A stretch of 34,281 bases of DNA from an uncultured Methylococcaceae bacterium (GTDB taxonomy: Bacteria > Pseudomonadota > Gammaproteobacteria > Methylococcales > Methylomonadaceae). The notes under the pieces are model-generated. The model saw only the letters and a list, made by a program, of their open reading frames with translations. It searched no databases and was not told the origin of the DNA. The translations under genes and the position numbers were made by a program. Each line of letters starts with the position of its first letter. Position 1 is the first letter of the stretch. Below, in pieces: positions 16,022 to 25,173 of the stretch. The stretch lies in the NCBI GenBank assembly GCA_903863905.1, contig CAIPDT010000035.1:1-34281 (forward strand). The letters run 5' to 3'.

Positions 16022-16897
16022 ATGATTCAAGGTAGTATCGTAGCGTTAGTCACCCCGATGTTTGAAGACGGTGCAGTCGACAAAGAAAGTCTAAAAAAAT
16101 TAGTGCAATATCATATTGACCAAGGTACTGACGCACTAGTCGCCGTGGGAACTACTGGTGAATCCGCCACCTTAAGTGAAGAAGAACATTGTGATGTGAT
16201 TCGGTCGGTTGTTGAATATGTTAATGGCAAAATGCCCGTTATTGCTGGCACCGGTGCCAACTCAACAACTGAAGCGATCTCCTTAACTCAAAAAGCAAAA
16301 GACGTTGGGGCAGACGCATGTTTAATTGTTACACCTTATTACAATAAACCTACACAAGAAGGCTTATATTTACACTATAAGGCTATCGCTGAATCCGTTG
16401 ACATACCTCAAATTCTATACAATGTTCCCGGTAGAACCGCCTGTGACATGTTACCAAGTACAGTAGGTAGACTTTCGAGCATACCCAATATTATTGGAGT
16501 GAAAGAAGCGACGGGAGATTTATCTCGCGTCCATGAAATCCGAAGTTTAGTCGGCAATAATTTTGCAATTTATACGGGCGACGATGCAACAAGCCTCGAA
16601 TTTTGCCTTTTAGGCGGCAATGGCACTATAACCGTCACGGGTAACGTTGCACCTCGATTAGTTCATGAAATGATTACCGCAGCTATGACGGGTGATAAAG
16701 AAACAGCTTTGCTCATTGATGCCAAATTAATGGACTTACATAAATATTTATTTATACAATCCAACCCTATTCCTGTTAAATGGGCAGTTGCAGAAATGGG
16801 CTTAATACCCAATGGCATTCGCTTACCTTTAACATGGCTAACAGAAGACTGTTTTAACCTTCTACGCGATGCAATGCGTAAGGCTGAAGTTTTATAA
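16022..16897 (+). CDS. dapA: 4-hydroxy-tetrahydrodipicolinate synthase
   Basis: 291 residues, with catalytic residues at exactly the E. coli numbering: T44/T45 (GTTGESATL), Y107, Y133 and R138 (YNVPGRT), and Schiff-base K161 (GVKEATGD). It condenses pyruvate with aspartate semialdehyde, the first committed step of lysine and meso-DAP synthesis in the cytoplasm. The start is set by [13 protein letters not shown] and GAGAG upstream. The stop overlaps the bamC ATG by one base, the common gammaproteobacterial dapA-bamC arrangement. Confidence 0.96.
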   Translation: MIQGSIVALVTPMFEDGAVDKESLKKLVQYHIDQGTDALVAVGTTGESATLSEEEHCDVIRSVVEYVNGKMPVIAGTGANSTTEAISLTQKAKDVGADACLIVTPYYNKPTQEGLYLHYKAIAESVDIPQILYNVPGRTACDMLPSTVGRLSSIPNIIGVKEATGDLSRVHEIRSLVGNNFAIYTGDDATSLEFCLLGGNGTITVTGNVAPRLVHEMITAAMTGDKETALLIDAKLMDLHKYLFIQSNPIPVKWAVAEMGLIPNGIRLPLTWLTEDCFNLLRDAMRKAEVL

Positions 16898-17601
16898 TGA
16901 AACTGAATAACTACTCACTACTACTGGGCGTCATTGCTCTATCGCAGTTATCAGGCTGTACTTACATTAAAAGTCTCTTTCCAGATAAAGAAAAAGATTA
17001 CCAGTACACCAATGAAATTCCTCCTTTGATTTTCCCAGAGGATTTGAAAAAAAGCGCTATTCCAAGCTTGACGCCATCAAGTTCGACAATTTCTTCTATT
17101 ACAAAGGATTTGCCCGACGAAGAATCTTCTTTTGGAACAACAGCCCCTAAAACGCCTATCAATTCAACTTTAAAATCAAAAGGTGAAGAAGATGCAACAG
17201 ATGTCAATCTCACCGCTGAACAGATCATACTAAATGAGAGTCAAAATCGTTTACACATTAATATTCCTCTAGTGGCATCTTGGCGTATAGTTAATAAAAC
17301 GTTAAGTAGAAAAGCAATTGAAATTACTGATCGCAATGTTGAGAGCAGAACATTTACCGTTCGATTTAAAACTGAAAACGAACAAACCTCCGCGAGTAAC
17401 TCCTACTGGAGCGGCATAAAATCGTTGTTTGGCTCAACACCAGAAATAGAAAATGTTTACCTACTAAAACTTGATGAAAATAATCTACAAACTGACGTTA
17501 CAGTGATAGACGAAAATAAAAATCTTTTATCCGATCCCGGCAGCATTAAATTATTACAAGTCCTAGCTGAAACTATAAGAAAAAATTTAGTCACGCAATA
17601 A
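16897..17601 (+). CDS. bamC: Outer-membrane assembly lipoprotein BamC (NlpB), short form
   Basis: 234 residues, well below E. coli BamC (344). A signal peptide ends in the lipobox LSGC with lipidated C21. A low-complexity segment contains DYQYTNEIPPLIFPEDL (32-48), which resembles the N-terminal lasso that binds BamD. After a Ser/Thr/Pro-rich linker only one helix-grip-like domain (about 120-232) is visible, whereas E. coli has two. BamC is an accessory component of the BAM complex. Position directly after dapA strongly supports the call; sequence identity alone would be weak. Confidence 0.8.
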   Translation: MKLNNYSLLLGVIALSQLSGCTYIKSLFPDKEKDYQYTNEIPPLIFPEDLKKSAIPSLTPSSSTISSITKDLPDEESSFGTTAPKTPINSTLKSKGEEDATDVNLTAEQIILNESQNRLHINIPLVASWRIVNKTLSRKAIEITDRNVESRTFTVRFKTENEQTSASNSYWSGIKSLFGSTPEIENVYLLKLDENNLQTDVTVIDENKNLLSDPGSIKLLQVLAETIRKNLVTQ

Positions 17602-17647
17602 TTAAATTTTTTATAATCAAACAAAACAATACCTAATCGTTACTTAC

Positions 17648-20600
17648 ATGTTAAAAATTCCTGGCGCATCTGCATTATCTGACTTTCGTATCAAAAAACT
17701 ACTCTCTGAATTAAATGCAATAGAGCCCAATATAACTAGCATCTCTGCTAGATTTGTTCACTTTATCGATTTTGAAGGTCAATTAGAAGCACCTCAAGAA
17801 TATATATTGCAGCAATTATTAACAGATGGTTCGGTTACAACCGAACCATCTGTAGACAGCAACCTTTTTGAAACGGTATTAGTTGTACCAAGATCCGGCA
17901 CTATTTCCCCTTGGTCTAGTAAAGCAACAGAAATTGCGCAACGCTGTGGATTGTCTAATGTAAAACGCATTGAGCGGGGTATTGAATACCAATTAGAGTC
18001 TGACACACTTAATTTTTCGGCAATCAGAGACATCAGAAATAAAGGTAATCTATTAACCTTACTTCATGATCGAATGACCCAATCGGTTATATTTGACGCG
18101 ACCGAACCCGAGTTATTTGTTCAACACCCCCCAAAACCTTTAGTTAGTGTTCGAATCATTGAAGAGGGTCGCGCTGCCTTGGTTACCGCCAATAGCGAAC
18201 TGGGTATGGCTTTATCAGATGATGAAATTGATTATCTAACCACCAGCTTTAATCAACTAGGAAGAAACCCAACCGATGTTGAGTTAATGATGTTTGCTCA
18301 AGCGAACTCAGAACATTGCCGCCATAAAATCTTTAATGCGGATTGGACCATTGATGGTGTTGAACAAGCGCAATCTTTATTCAGCATGATTCGTAATACC
18401 GCTACCCAGAGCCCTGAAGGTATTTTATCGGCCTATCACGATAATGCTTCTGTTGCCGTAGGGTCTGAAGCACAAGTCTTTATTCGTAATGCCATCACTG
18501 GCGAATATAGCTATGTACAAGAAGACGCACACCTCTTGATGAAAGTCGAAACACACAATCATCCTACCGCTATCTCACCTTTTCCGGGTGCAGCAACCGG
18601 TTCCGGTGGTGAAATCAGAGATGAAGGTGCTACTGGACGCGGCTCCTCAACTAAAGCCGGCTTAACAGGCTTTTCTGTCTCACATTTAAAAATCCCTGAG
18701 TTTATTCAACCTTGGGAACAAGACAATGGCAAACCCGAGCGCATTGCCTCGGCCTTAGACATTATGCTGCAAGGTCCTTTAGGCGGCGCGGCTTTTAATA
18801 ACGAATTTGGCCGACCTAACTTAGCGGGCTATTTCCGTAGTTTTGAGCAACCTGCTCCAGGCAACGCGACTAATGAATTTAAAGGCTATCATAAGCCAAT
18901 TATGATAGCTGGCGGCATGGGTAATATTCGCCCCATGCTTATTGACAAACACCCTATTCCTGCTGGCTCCTTGATTATCATCTTAGGAGGACCTGCCATG
19001 CTAATTGGCTTAGGGGGTGGAGCCGCTTCATCACAAGCCTCAGGTTCAAGTTCTGAAGATCTTGATTTTGCCTCAGTACAACGTGAAAATCCAGAAATGG
19101 AACGTCGTTGCCAAGAAGTCATTAACCATTGTAACTCACTGGGTTATAACACTCCGATTATCTCAATCCATGATATTGGTGCCGGTGGTTTATCAAACGC
19201 GGTCCCTGAAATCATTCATGATTGCGATCGTGGCGGCCGCTTTGAATTGCGCAATGTTAATATTGCAGACAAAGGCATGTCGCCCATGCAAATCTGGTGT
19301 AATGAAGCACAAGAACGCTATGTAATTGCCATCAAACCAGAATCATTAGAACTTTTTGCGTCTTTCTGTGAACGCGAACATTGTTTATATGCCGTCATCG
19401 GTGAAGCGACCGAAGCAGAGCATTTATCTCTCAGCGATAACTTGTTAGAGTCTCAACCCGTTGATATCCCAATGTCGATTTTATTTGGCAAGCCACCTAA
19501 AATGCATCGCCAGGCTCAACATCAAGTACCTGACACAAAAAAACTAGACTTTACCGATATTGACCTTAAAGAAGCCGTTCAGCGAGTACTCTCTTTTCCA
19601 GCCGTGGCTGACAAAAGCTTTCTAATTCACATTGGCGACCGCTCTGTCACCGGTTTGGTTGCTCGCGATCAAATGGTAGGCCCTTGGCAAGTTCCCGTTG
19701 CTGACGTTGCAGTAACAGCTTCAGGGTTTTATGCACTGACGGGGGAAGCAATGGCCATGGGAGAACGCACTCCACTTGCCGTCATTAACGCGGCCGCATC
19801 GGGTCGTATGGCGATAGGTGAAGCGGTTACTAATATTGCAGCCGCCAGAATAGACGCGCTAGGTAAGCTTAAAATTTCTGCTAACTGGATGGCGGCGGCT
19901 GGTTTTCAAGGTGAAGATGCCGCTCTTTTTGATACCGTTAAAGCAGTCGGCATAGACTTATGCCCTGCTCTTGGGATTGCAATACCGGTAGGAAAAGACT
20001 CCCTATCTATGAAAACAGTCTGGCAAGATGAGGGTATTGAAAAAACCATGTCATCGCCACTCTCATTAATAGTCACTGCCTTTGCCCCCATTTTGGACGT
20101 TGCACAGACGTTAACACCGCAATTAAAATGGCTAAATGATGAAGAAAGCCTTCTATTGATCATAGACTTGGGGCAAGCGCGCTTGGGCGGTTCTGTGTTA
20201 GCGCAAGTTTACAATCAGATCGGTCACATTGATGAATGTCCCGATTTAGACAATCCGGATTTATTAATCGCCTTCTTTAAAGCAATCCAATCATTAAACA
20301 GTCAACAAAAAATTCTAAGCTATCATGACCGCTCAGACGGCGGTGTTTTAGCAACCTTGGCTGAAATGATGTTTGCAAGTCGCTTAGGTATTAACTTAAC
20401 ACTCGATAAATTAGGTAGCGATGTATTATCCGCTTTATTTAATGAGGAATTAGGGGCTGTCATACAAATTCGCGCCACTGATTGTGACGTCATCATGGCT
20501 GAACTGAACCAACTGGATTTAGGTGATCATAGCCATGTTATCGGATCGGTTACCCAAGCACAGCAACTAACGATTAACTATCAAGAAAGCCTTATTTATT

Positions 20601-21562
20601 CAGCAAGTAGAGCTGAATTACAAAGCACCTGGTCTGAAGTCAGTTATAGAATGCAGGCTTTACGAGATAACCCTGATTGTGCAAAGCAACAATTTGAGCG
20701 CATTACAGATGATCATGATCCAGGCCTGTCCGCCTCTTTAACTTATGATGTTAATGAGGACATTACCTTACCTTATGCGGATACTCGCCCTAGAGTGGCA
20801 ATTTTACGCGAACAGGGTGTCAATGGTCATGTAGAAATGGCAGCTGCTTTTGATCGCGCAGGCTTTACCAGTATCGACGTACACATGACGGATATTATTC
20901 ACGGTCGAGTCAGTTTACGTGACTTTATCGGCTTAGTCGCGTGTGGTGGTTTCTCGTATGGTGACGTATTAGGTGCAGGTGGTGGCTGGGCCAAATCTAT
21001 TCTATTTAACCCTCGAGCCAGAGAAGAGTTCAGTGCTTTTTTCCAACGTCCTGATACTTTTGGCTTGGGTGTTTGTAACGGCTGCCAGATGATGTCAGGC
21101 CTAAAAGAGATCATTCCAGGAGCCGATCATTGGCCGCGCTTTATACGCAACACCTCAGAACAATTTGAGGCTAGAGTCGCCATGGTTGAAGTAAAAAAAT
21201 CACCTTCGATCTTTTTTACAGGTATGGAAGGTTCTAAAATGCCAGTCGCCATTGCACATGGCGAAGGCAGAGCCGAATTTAGTTTCGACCCTCAACAGGC
21301 TTTTAATGCAGAGGCAGTTGCTTTAGGCTATATTGATAACTATGGTTCTGCGACCACTGTGTTTCCTGCAAATCCTAATGGCTCACCGCTTGGAATTACC
21401 GGCCTAACGACACTTGATGGACGCTTCACCATTATGATGCCACACCCTGAACGCTGCTTTAGATCAATACAAAACTCGTGGTATCCTGAGGACTGGAGTA
21501 ATTATGGCGCGTGGATGAGAATGTTTAGAAACGCCAAAGTGTGGTCACAACGTTTAAAATGA
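17648..21562 (+). CDS. purL: Phosphoribosylformylglycinamidine synthase (FGAM synthetase)
   Basis: 1304 residues, the large single-chain form (E. coli 1295). A PurS-like N-terminal domain, linker and two AIRS-type halves ([46 protein letters not shown]) precede a class I glutaminase domain with C1143 (GVCNGCQM), H1266 and E1268 (PHPERC). It converts FGAR plus glutamine to FGAM in purine synthesis. No clear Shine-Dalgarno precedes ATG 17648. The variable region at codons 59-69 holds a perfect 15-bp inverted repeat. It follows bamC by 46 bases, a position often held by purC in relatives. Confidence 0.97.
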   Translation: MLKIPGASALSDFRIKKLLSELNAIEPNITSISARFVHFIDFEGQLEAPQEYILQQLLTDGSVTTEPSVDSNLFETVLVVPRSGTISPWSSKATEIAQRCGLSNVKRIERGIEYQLESDTLNFSAIRDIRNKGNLLTLLHDRMTQSVIFDATEPELFVQHPPKPLVSVRIIEEGRAALVTANSELGMALSDDEIDYLTTSFNQLGRNPTDVELMMFAQANSEHCRHKIFNADWTIDGVEQAQSLFSMIRNTATQSPEGILSAYHDNASVAVGSEAQVFIRNAITGEYSYVQEDAHLLMKVETHNHPTAISPFPGAATGSGGEIRDEGATGRGSSTKAGLTGFSVSHLKIPEFIQPWEQDNGKPERIASALDIMLQGPLGGAAFNNEFGRPNLAGYFRSFEQPAPGNATNEFKGYHKPIMIAGGMGNIRPMLIDKHPIPAGSLIIILGGPAMLIGLGGGAASSQASGSSSEDLDFASVQRENPEMERRCQEVINHCNSLGYNTPIISIHDIGAGGLSNAVPEIIHDCDRGGRFELRNVNIADKGMSPMQIWCNEAQERYVIAIKPESLELFASFCEREHCLYAVIGEATEAEHLSLSDNLLESQPVDIPMSILFGKPPKMHRQAQHQVPDTKKLDFTDIDLKEAVQRVLSFPAVADKSFLIHIGDRSVTGLVARDQMVGPWQVPVADVAVTASGFYALTGEAMAMGERTPLAVINAAASGRMAIGEAVTNIAAARIDALGKLKISANWMAAAGFQGEDAALFDTVKAVGIDLCPALGIAIPVGKDSLSMKTVWQDEGIEKTMSSPLSLIVTAFAPILDVAQTLTPQLKWLNDEESLLLIIDLGQARLGGSVLAQVYNQIGHIDECPDLDNPDLLIAFFKAIQSLNSQQKILSYHDRSDGGVLATLAEMMFASRLGINLTLDKLGSDVLSALFNEELGAVIQIRATDCDVIMAELNQLDLGDHSHVIGSVTQAQQLTINYQESLIYSASRAELQSTWSEVSYRMQALRDNPDCAKQQFERITDDHDPGLSASLTYDVNEDITLPYADTRPRVAILREQGVNGHVEMAAAFDRAGFTSIDVHMTDIIHGRVSLRDFIGLVACGGFSYGDVLGAGGGWAKSILFNPRAREEFSAFFQRPDTFGLGVCNGCQMMSGLKEIIPGADHWPRFIRNTSEQFEARVAMVEVKKSPSIFFTGMEGSKMPVAIAHGEGRAEFSFDPQQAFNAEAVALGYIDNYGSATTVFPANPNGSPLGITGLTTLDGRFTIMMPHPERCFRSIQNSWYPEDWSNYGAWMRMFRNAKVWSQRLK
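17822..17853. repeat. Perfect 15-bp inverted repeat inside purL
   Basis: ACAGATGGTTCGGTT (17822-17836) and AACCGAACCATCTGT (17839-17853) are exact complements separated by only AC. It is in frame and translates as [13 protein letters not shown], in a part of PurL that varies between species. A 15-bp perfect stem is far beyond chance expectation in 34 kb. Confidence 0.9.
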
Positions 21563-21628
21563 ATATAATAAGAGCTCACTTCAACAACTTAAAAGTGTGC
21601 CCTTTCAAAATCAACGACCGGATGACGA

Positions 21629-22090
21629 ATGATTTTAAATAAACATAAATATATTCAAAGATCTTTATTGGGAATTGCCATCATAATCATGATGGCAATT
21701 CCAGATGTATTAATAGAATTAATTACAGAAGGCCTGCATATCGTTTTTGAGATATTATTTGAAATTTTAGATATTTCATTTGAGTGGGTTGAATCCATGC
21801 TTGACCATTTGATTGAGCATCTATTTGAAACTGAACTTCATGAAACACAAACCATTGTTTTTTACGTCATAGTTAGTCTATTAATCACACCACTGTATTT
21901 TTTATCTCGGCTTTTTTTACGCTTATCATCACGTTTTTATTTTTATTCACAAGAAAAACTGTTTCATTCTTGGACCCTCAACAAAAATGAAGTTATACTT
22001 TTCTGGAGCACATCATCTTTGCATGAAAAAATAAAATGGGGCTTAATTACACTCCTAAGTCTTTATATTGCCTCTTTCTTCATAATGTAG
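21629..22090 (+). CDS. Small predicted inner-membrane protein, function unknown
   Basis: 153 residues, unrecognised. A hydrophobic stretch at about 11-34 is followed by an acidic amphipathic region rich in Glu, Phe and Ile (EGLHIVFEILFEILDISFEW, 34-53), then two membrane segments near 76-97 and 135-153. GGAT precedes ATG at a plausible distance. Codons 15-25 contain a perfect 14-bp inverted repeat. It sits 66 bases after purL and may be co-transcribed; nothing ties it to purine synthesis. I have no family to offer. Confidence 0.65.
   Translation: MILNKHKYIQRSLLGIAIIIMMAIPDVLIELITEGLHIVFEILFEILDISFEWVESMLDHLIEHLFETELHETQTIVFYVIVSLLITPLYFLSRLFLRLSSRFYFYSQEKLFHSWTLNKNEVILFWSTSSLHEKIKWGLITLLSLYIASFFIM
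21671..21702. repeat. Perfect 14-bp inverted repeat at the start of the small membrane protein gene
   Basis: GGAATTGCCATCAT (21671-21684) and ATGATGGCAATTCC (21689-21702) are exact complements around AATC. It is in frame, encoding GIAIIIMMAIPD in the first membrane segment, 42 bases after the start codon. It shares no sequence with the purL inverted repeat. Confidence 0.9.
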
Positions 22091-22651
22091 TACTCAATGT
22101 TCAAGTTTTTAAGCGCATAAAATCAGTTGAAAAACCAGACAGCCTAACTAATGATTGAATTAGAGGTATTTCAGCACCCTGTTGATATACAAACACGATC
22201 AGTTTATAATCTATGCGGCTAATGACGGCAATCATTGCGGTAACACCTAAAATAACTTAACGAAAAATGCAATTAATGTTGCAGTTTCAAAAGTAACATT
22301 AAATCTTAATAAAGGACAGTGTGTTTTGCGAAGGTCATTAAATAAAACTAATCTATTCGTGTGGTTATGATTTTAGTATGTGTTTGTATTATAAATAGAT
22401 CCTCTTTTCTAACGATCTAAAACTGCACATACTCTACTTTATTAATAAGATAGTTTACTTTTAAAACTGAAATAATTGCAGTTAAAGAAGAAAAGCCTAT
22501 TTATTAAGTGATTTAATTAGTTTTAAGACGTATCCTTTATCTTAATACAATATTTTTTATACCGCTTTTAATGGCCGCTATACTTTAGCTTTAACATCGG
22601 GTAAAAATAACGTATTTCAATAACCTAAAGTAAAATAGAGAGTTATTTATA
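22091..22651. other. 561-bp AT-rich gene-free stretch before the sulfotransferase
   Basis: All frames are heavily broken. The only short start-to-stop frame of note (22151-22222, 23 codons) has no ribosome site and no recognisable product. I see no hairpin with T-run for purL or the small membrane gene, no tRNA and no repeats. The right end carries the putative sulfotransferase promoter. It marks the switch from housekeeping genes to the more AT-rich sulfotransferase gene, and may be decayed sequence. Confidence 0.5.
22556..22584 (+). promoter_or_regulatory. Possible promoter of the sulfotransferase gene
   Basis: TTTATA (22556-22561) and TATACT (22579-22584) are 17 bp apart and match the sigma-70 boxes at four and five of six positions. 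They lie about 68 bp before the ATG. In such AT-rich DNA this is only suggestive. Confidence 0.35.
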
Positions 22652-23461
22652 ATGACCGATTATAAAAAAATATTTGCACAGGAAATGGATATATCTGGGA
22701 CCTTTCAGGAATGCTACGCATTTTCAATACATAAAGCCGGTAGTTCATTGATGCACAAAATGATTATTGATGTCTGCAATTTATCAAACATTCCGGCACT
22801 TAGCATTCCGGATATCTTATTTCTGGAAGGTATATCTGAAATTATTTGGGAAAATGACGAAAATATAATTAACCTAATCACACCTGGTCGGATTTATTGT
22901 GGCTTTAGGCAGTTTCCAAACTTATTACTGAATGAATCATTAAATTTAAAAGATAAAAAATCTGTTCTACTAGTACGAGACCCAAGAGATGCCCTAGTAT
23001 CAGAATTTTTTTCTTTCGGCGGGAAAAATATTTCACATACCATGCCTGAGAAGAATAAAGAGTCTTTTATAAAAGAAGTTCAGACTAATGCTTACATGGA
23101 CATTAATCAATATGTATTAAATTCCGCTAAATATTATCAAGATAAGCTAAATGCTTATAAGAATAAATTAAATTTTGACAATGTCTTAATATTTAAATAT
23201 GAGGATATATACTTTGATAAAAGAAAGTTTTTGAGTGATATATTCAATCATTTTTCAATAGCAATTGAATCAAACATACTAGATCATGTCGCAAATGAAA
23301 ATGATATTCGTCCAGAAGTGGAGGATATAACAAAGCATATTCGAAAAGGTACGCCAGGCGACTATAAACAAAAACTAAAGCCGTCAACCATTGACAAACT
23401 AAATGAAATGTTCACCGATATAGCCGCATGGTATGGATATGATTTATATTCAAACCCTTAA
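22652..23461 (+). CDS. PAPS-dependent sulfotransferase
   Basis: 269 residues. The 5'-phosphosulfate loop is IHKAGSSLMHKM (26-37), with K28 and S31/S32. The 3'-phosphate motif is VLLVRDPRDALVSEFFSF (105-122), with R109 and S117. The C-terminal RKGTPGDYKQKL segment is also typical. The enzyme moves sulfate from PAPS to a hydroxyl or amine, commonly on a glycan or lipid; the acceptor is unknown. No transmembrane segment is seen, so it is cytoplasmic. CysC, 3.5 kb downstream, makes PAPS, and a glycan cluster lies beyond, suggesting a sulfated surface polymer. Its very AT-rich, Lys/Asn/Ile-rich composition differs from the housekeeping genes, a sign of transfer. Confidence 0.85.
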   Translation: MTDYKKIFAQEMDISGTFQECYAFSIHKAGSSLMHKMIIDVCNLSNIPALSIPDILFLEGISEIIWENDENIINLITPGRIYCGFRQFPNLLLNESLNLKDKKSVLLVRDPRDALVSEFFSFGGKNISHTMPEKNKESFIKEVQTNAYMDINQYVLNSAKYYQDKLNAYKNKLNFDNVLIFKYEDIYFDKRKFLSDIFNHFSIAIESNILDHVANENDIRPEVEDITKHIRKGTPGDYKQKLKPSTIDKLNEMFTDIAAWYGYDLYSNP

Positions 23462-23525
23462 AATATAACTTTTACATAATGATAAGCAAGCTATTCACTA
23501 AACTTGATAGATACTATTTATATTT

Positions 23526-23906
23526 ATGACCTTAAAGAAAGCTTTACCTAACAAAGACGCTCTTAATAAAATTGTCACTGAAGCGCGCCGCAATCAAGAA
23601 CTAAGAGAACAATCTTATCGTGGCCAAGCACTTAAACTATATCCTTGGCTATGTGGTCGTTGTGCGCGTGAATTTACACATACTAATCTCACAGAACTGA
23701 CTGTTCATCATAAAAATCATAATCATGATGACAATCCTACCGATGGCAGTAACTGGGAGTTGTTATGCCTGTATTGTCATGACAATGAACATTCTCGTTA
23801 TGAAGAAACCCGCTTTGGATCTCAACAATCTTCAAAAACGAGTGCGTCAACTTCAACTCATAATCCTTTCGCCGATCTACAATCCCTGTTAAATCAAAAA
23901 AAGTAA
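23526..23906 (+). CDS. yajD: YajD-like HNH nuclease family protein
   Basis: 126 residues (E. coli YajD 115). YPWLCGRCAREF, LTVHHKNHNHDDNP and DGSNWELLCLYCHDNEH line up almost residue for residue with YajD. Two CxxC pairs (CGRC, CLYC) form a zinc site, and HH plus the following N/H make the HNH ββα-metal motif. The C-terminus NPFADLQSLLNQKK is also shared. HNH enzymes cut DNA, but the role of YajD is not established. It converges with rnhA, with 26 bases between. Confidence 0.9.
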   Translation: MTLKKALPNKDALNKIVTEARRNQELREQSYRGQALKLYPWLCGRCAREFTHTNLTELTVHHKNHNHDDNPTDGSNWELLCLYCHDNEHSRYEETRFGSQQSSKTSASTSTHNPFADLQSLLNQKK

Positions 23907-23932
23907 TCTAACCTCTAGATATAACGTATATA

Positions 23933-24370
23933 TTAGGTTAACGAGTCGATACCTAAATTAGCTAAGGTATCTGCTCTTTCATTACCAACATTTCCTGAAT
24001 GACCTTTTACCCAAGTCCACTCTATCTGATGATTGCTAATAGCAGCATCTAAGCGTCTCCACAAATCTTCATTTTTTACCGGTGTTTTAGAAGCAGTCTT
24101 CCATCCTCTTTTTTTCCAATTAGGCATCCAATCAGTAATTCCTTTCAACACATAACTCGAATCACTATAAAGCACTATTAAGCAAGACTTAGTAAGCACT
24201 TCCAATGCCTGTATCGCCGCCATTAACTCCATACGATTGTTCGTTGTTAACTGTTCAGCCCCATACATTTCTTTAGTAGCCCCCTTGTAATTGAGAGTGA
24301 CTCCCCATCCTCCTGGACCAGGATTACCTCTACAAGCTCCATCTGTATATATAATTACTACGTTATTCAT
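23933..24370 (-). CDS. rnhA: Ribonuclease HI
   Basis: 145 residues from ATG 24370; a TTG start at 24388 would add six residues but lies within the preceding gene. The catalytic residues keep E. coli numbering: D10 ([14 protein letters not shown]), E48 ([10 protein letters not shown]), D70 (YSDSSYV), H124 and D134. The basic handle ([20 protein letters not shown]) is intact. It degrades RNA in RNA-DNA hybrids. The ATG overlaps the end of the yafS-like gene by eight bases (TATGAATAA), so the two are translationally coupled. Confidence 0.95.
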   Translation of the reverse strand: MNNVVIIYTDGACRGNPGPGGWGVTLNYKGATKEMYGAEQLTTNNRMELMAAIQALEVLTKSCLIVLYSDSSYVLKGITDWMPNWKKRGWKTASKTPVKNEDLWRRLDAAISNHQIEWTWVKGHSGNVGNERADTLANLGIDSLT

Positions 24371-25079
24371 ACTTTTTTCTTTGTGCAACGGAATTTAACG
24401 AATTAACCAACGAATATCGGTTATTTAAATTTTTAATAGGGGTTAATGGAATAATATTGTAACGACGCTTTATTGCCTTAACCGCATAAGCGGTATAAAA
24501 GAATGAAAAACCATCATTGATTGACTTCCCTTGTTTAGAAAGGACGGTATCCAAATTAAATATTGAAGATACGGTCACTTCAAAATTTAATAGTTTCAGC
24601 CAATCAAACATACGTGATCTAAAAATAAAATGTCCTCCCCATGAATCTGCCAATTTTTTATCCCACAAAAACTGATACCTTACCCAAAAACTTAAGGGAT
24701 TAAAGTTTAAAATAACTAAAATGCCTTCGGGTTTTAATATCCGTTCTATCTCTCTCATAGTCTGAAAGCGATGCGTATCAAACTCTAATAAATGCGGAAC
24801 AATAACCATATCCATGCTATCAGTTTGTATCGGTAGAGAATACGCTTTAGCGCGTATTTTTCTAGCCATTTCACAGCCTAACCCTTTAGCATCTAATATC
24901 GTATAGTTTTTATATAACGAACAGTCAATAAACTCACTTTCCCATCCCAAGCCACCAATTTGCAGAATGTGTTGCTGGCAACTCACGGTTATAGCTTTTT
25001 TTAAATAATCTGTTTCCAGCTCTTTTAATAACTTACCTCTTGGTGTCTGATACCATGCAAATAGAAATTTACGCTTCAT
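24363..25079 (-). CDS. yafS: YafS-like class I SAM-dependent methyltransferase
   Basis: 238 residues. The SAM-binding core begins [10 protein letters not shown] (38-47), a loose form of motif I, then D63 after the second strand, [14 protein letters not shown] (90-103) as motif IV and [19 protein letters not shown] (114-132). The later [13 protein letters not shown] segment resembles E. coli YafS. The substrate is unknown. E. coli has mltD-gloB-yafS-rnhA-dnaQ; here mltD, this gene and rnhA are kept, without gloB and dnaQ. It is divergent from mltD across 94 bp. The symbol rests on homology and synteny. Confidence 0.8.
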   Translation of the reverse strand: MKRKFLFAWYQTPRGKLLKELETDYLKKAITVSCQQHILQIGGLGWESEFIDCSLYKNYTILDAKGLGCEMARKIRAKAYSLPIQTDSMDMVIVPHLLEFDTHRFQTMREIERILKPEGILVILNFNPLSFWVRYQFLWDKKLADSWGGHFIFRSRMFDWLKLLNFEVTVSSIFNLDTVLSKQGKSINDGFSFFYTAYAVKAIKRRYNIIPLTPIKNLNNRYSLVNSLNSVAQRKKYE

Positions 25080-25173
25080 GAAAATTACTCACATTAATAT
25101 TACGTTAATGATCTTTATATAAAAAAATGGTATCATTAGACTAAACTAAAGAAAAACCATACACTTGGACATA

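Noticed and set aside
22151-22222. 23-codon frame starting MIELEVFQHPVD in the large gap
   Set aside because: No ribosome site, no homologue I recognise, and length within chance expectation.
23907-23945. Imperfect TAACCT/AGGTTA dyad between yajD and rnhA as a bidirectional terminator
   Set aside because: The arms are short and imperfect with a long AT loop and no T-run.
24371-24388. TTG start for RNase HI
   Set aside because: ATG 24370 restores exact E. coli catalytic numbering, and the extension lies inside the yafS-like gene.
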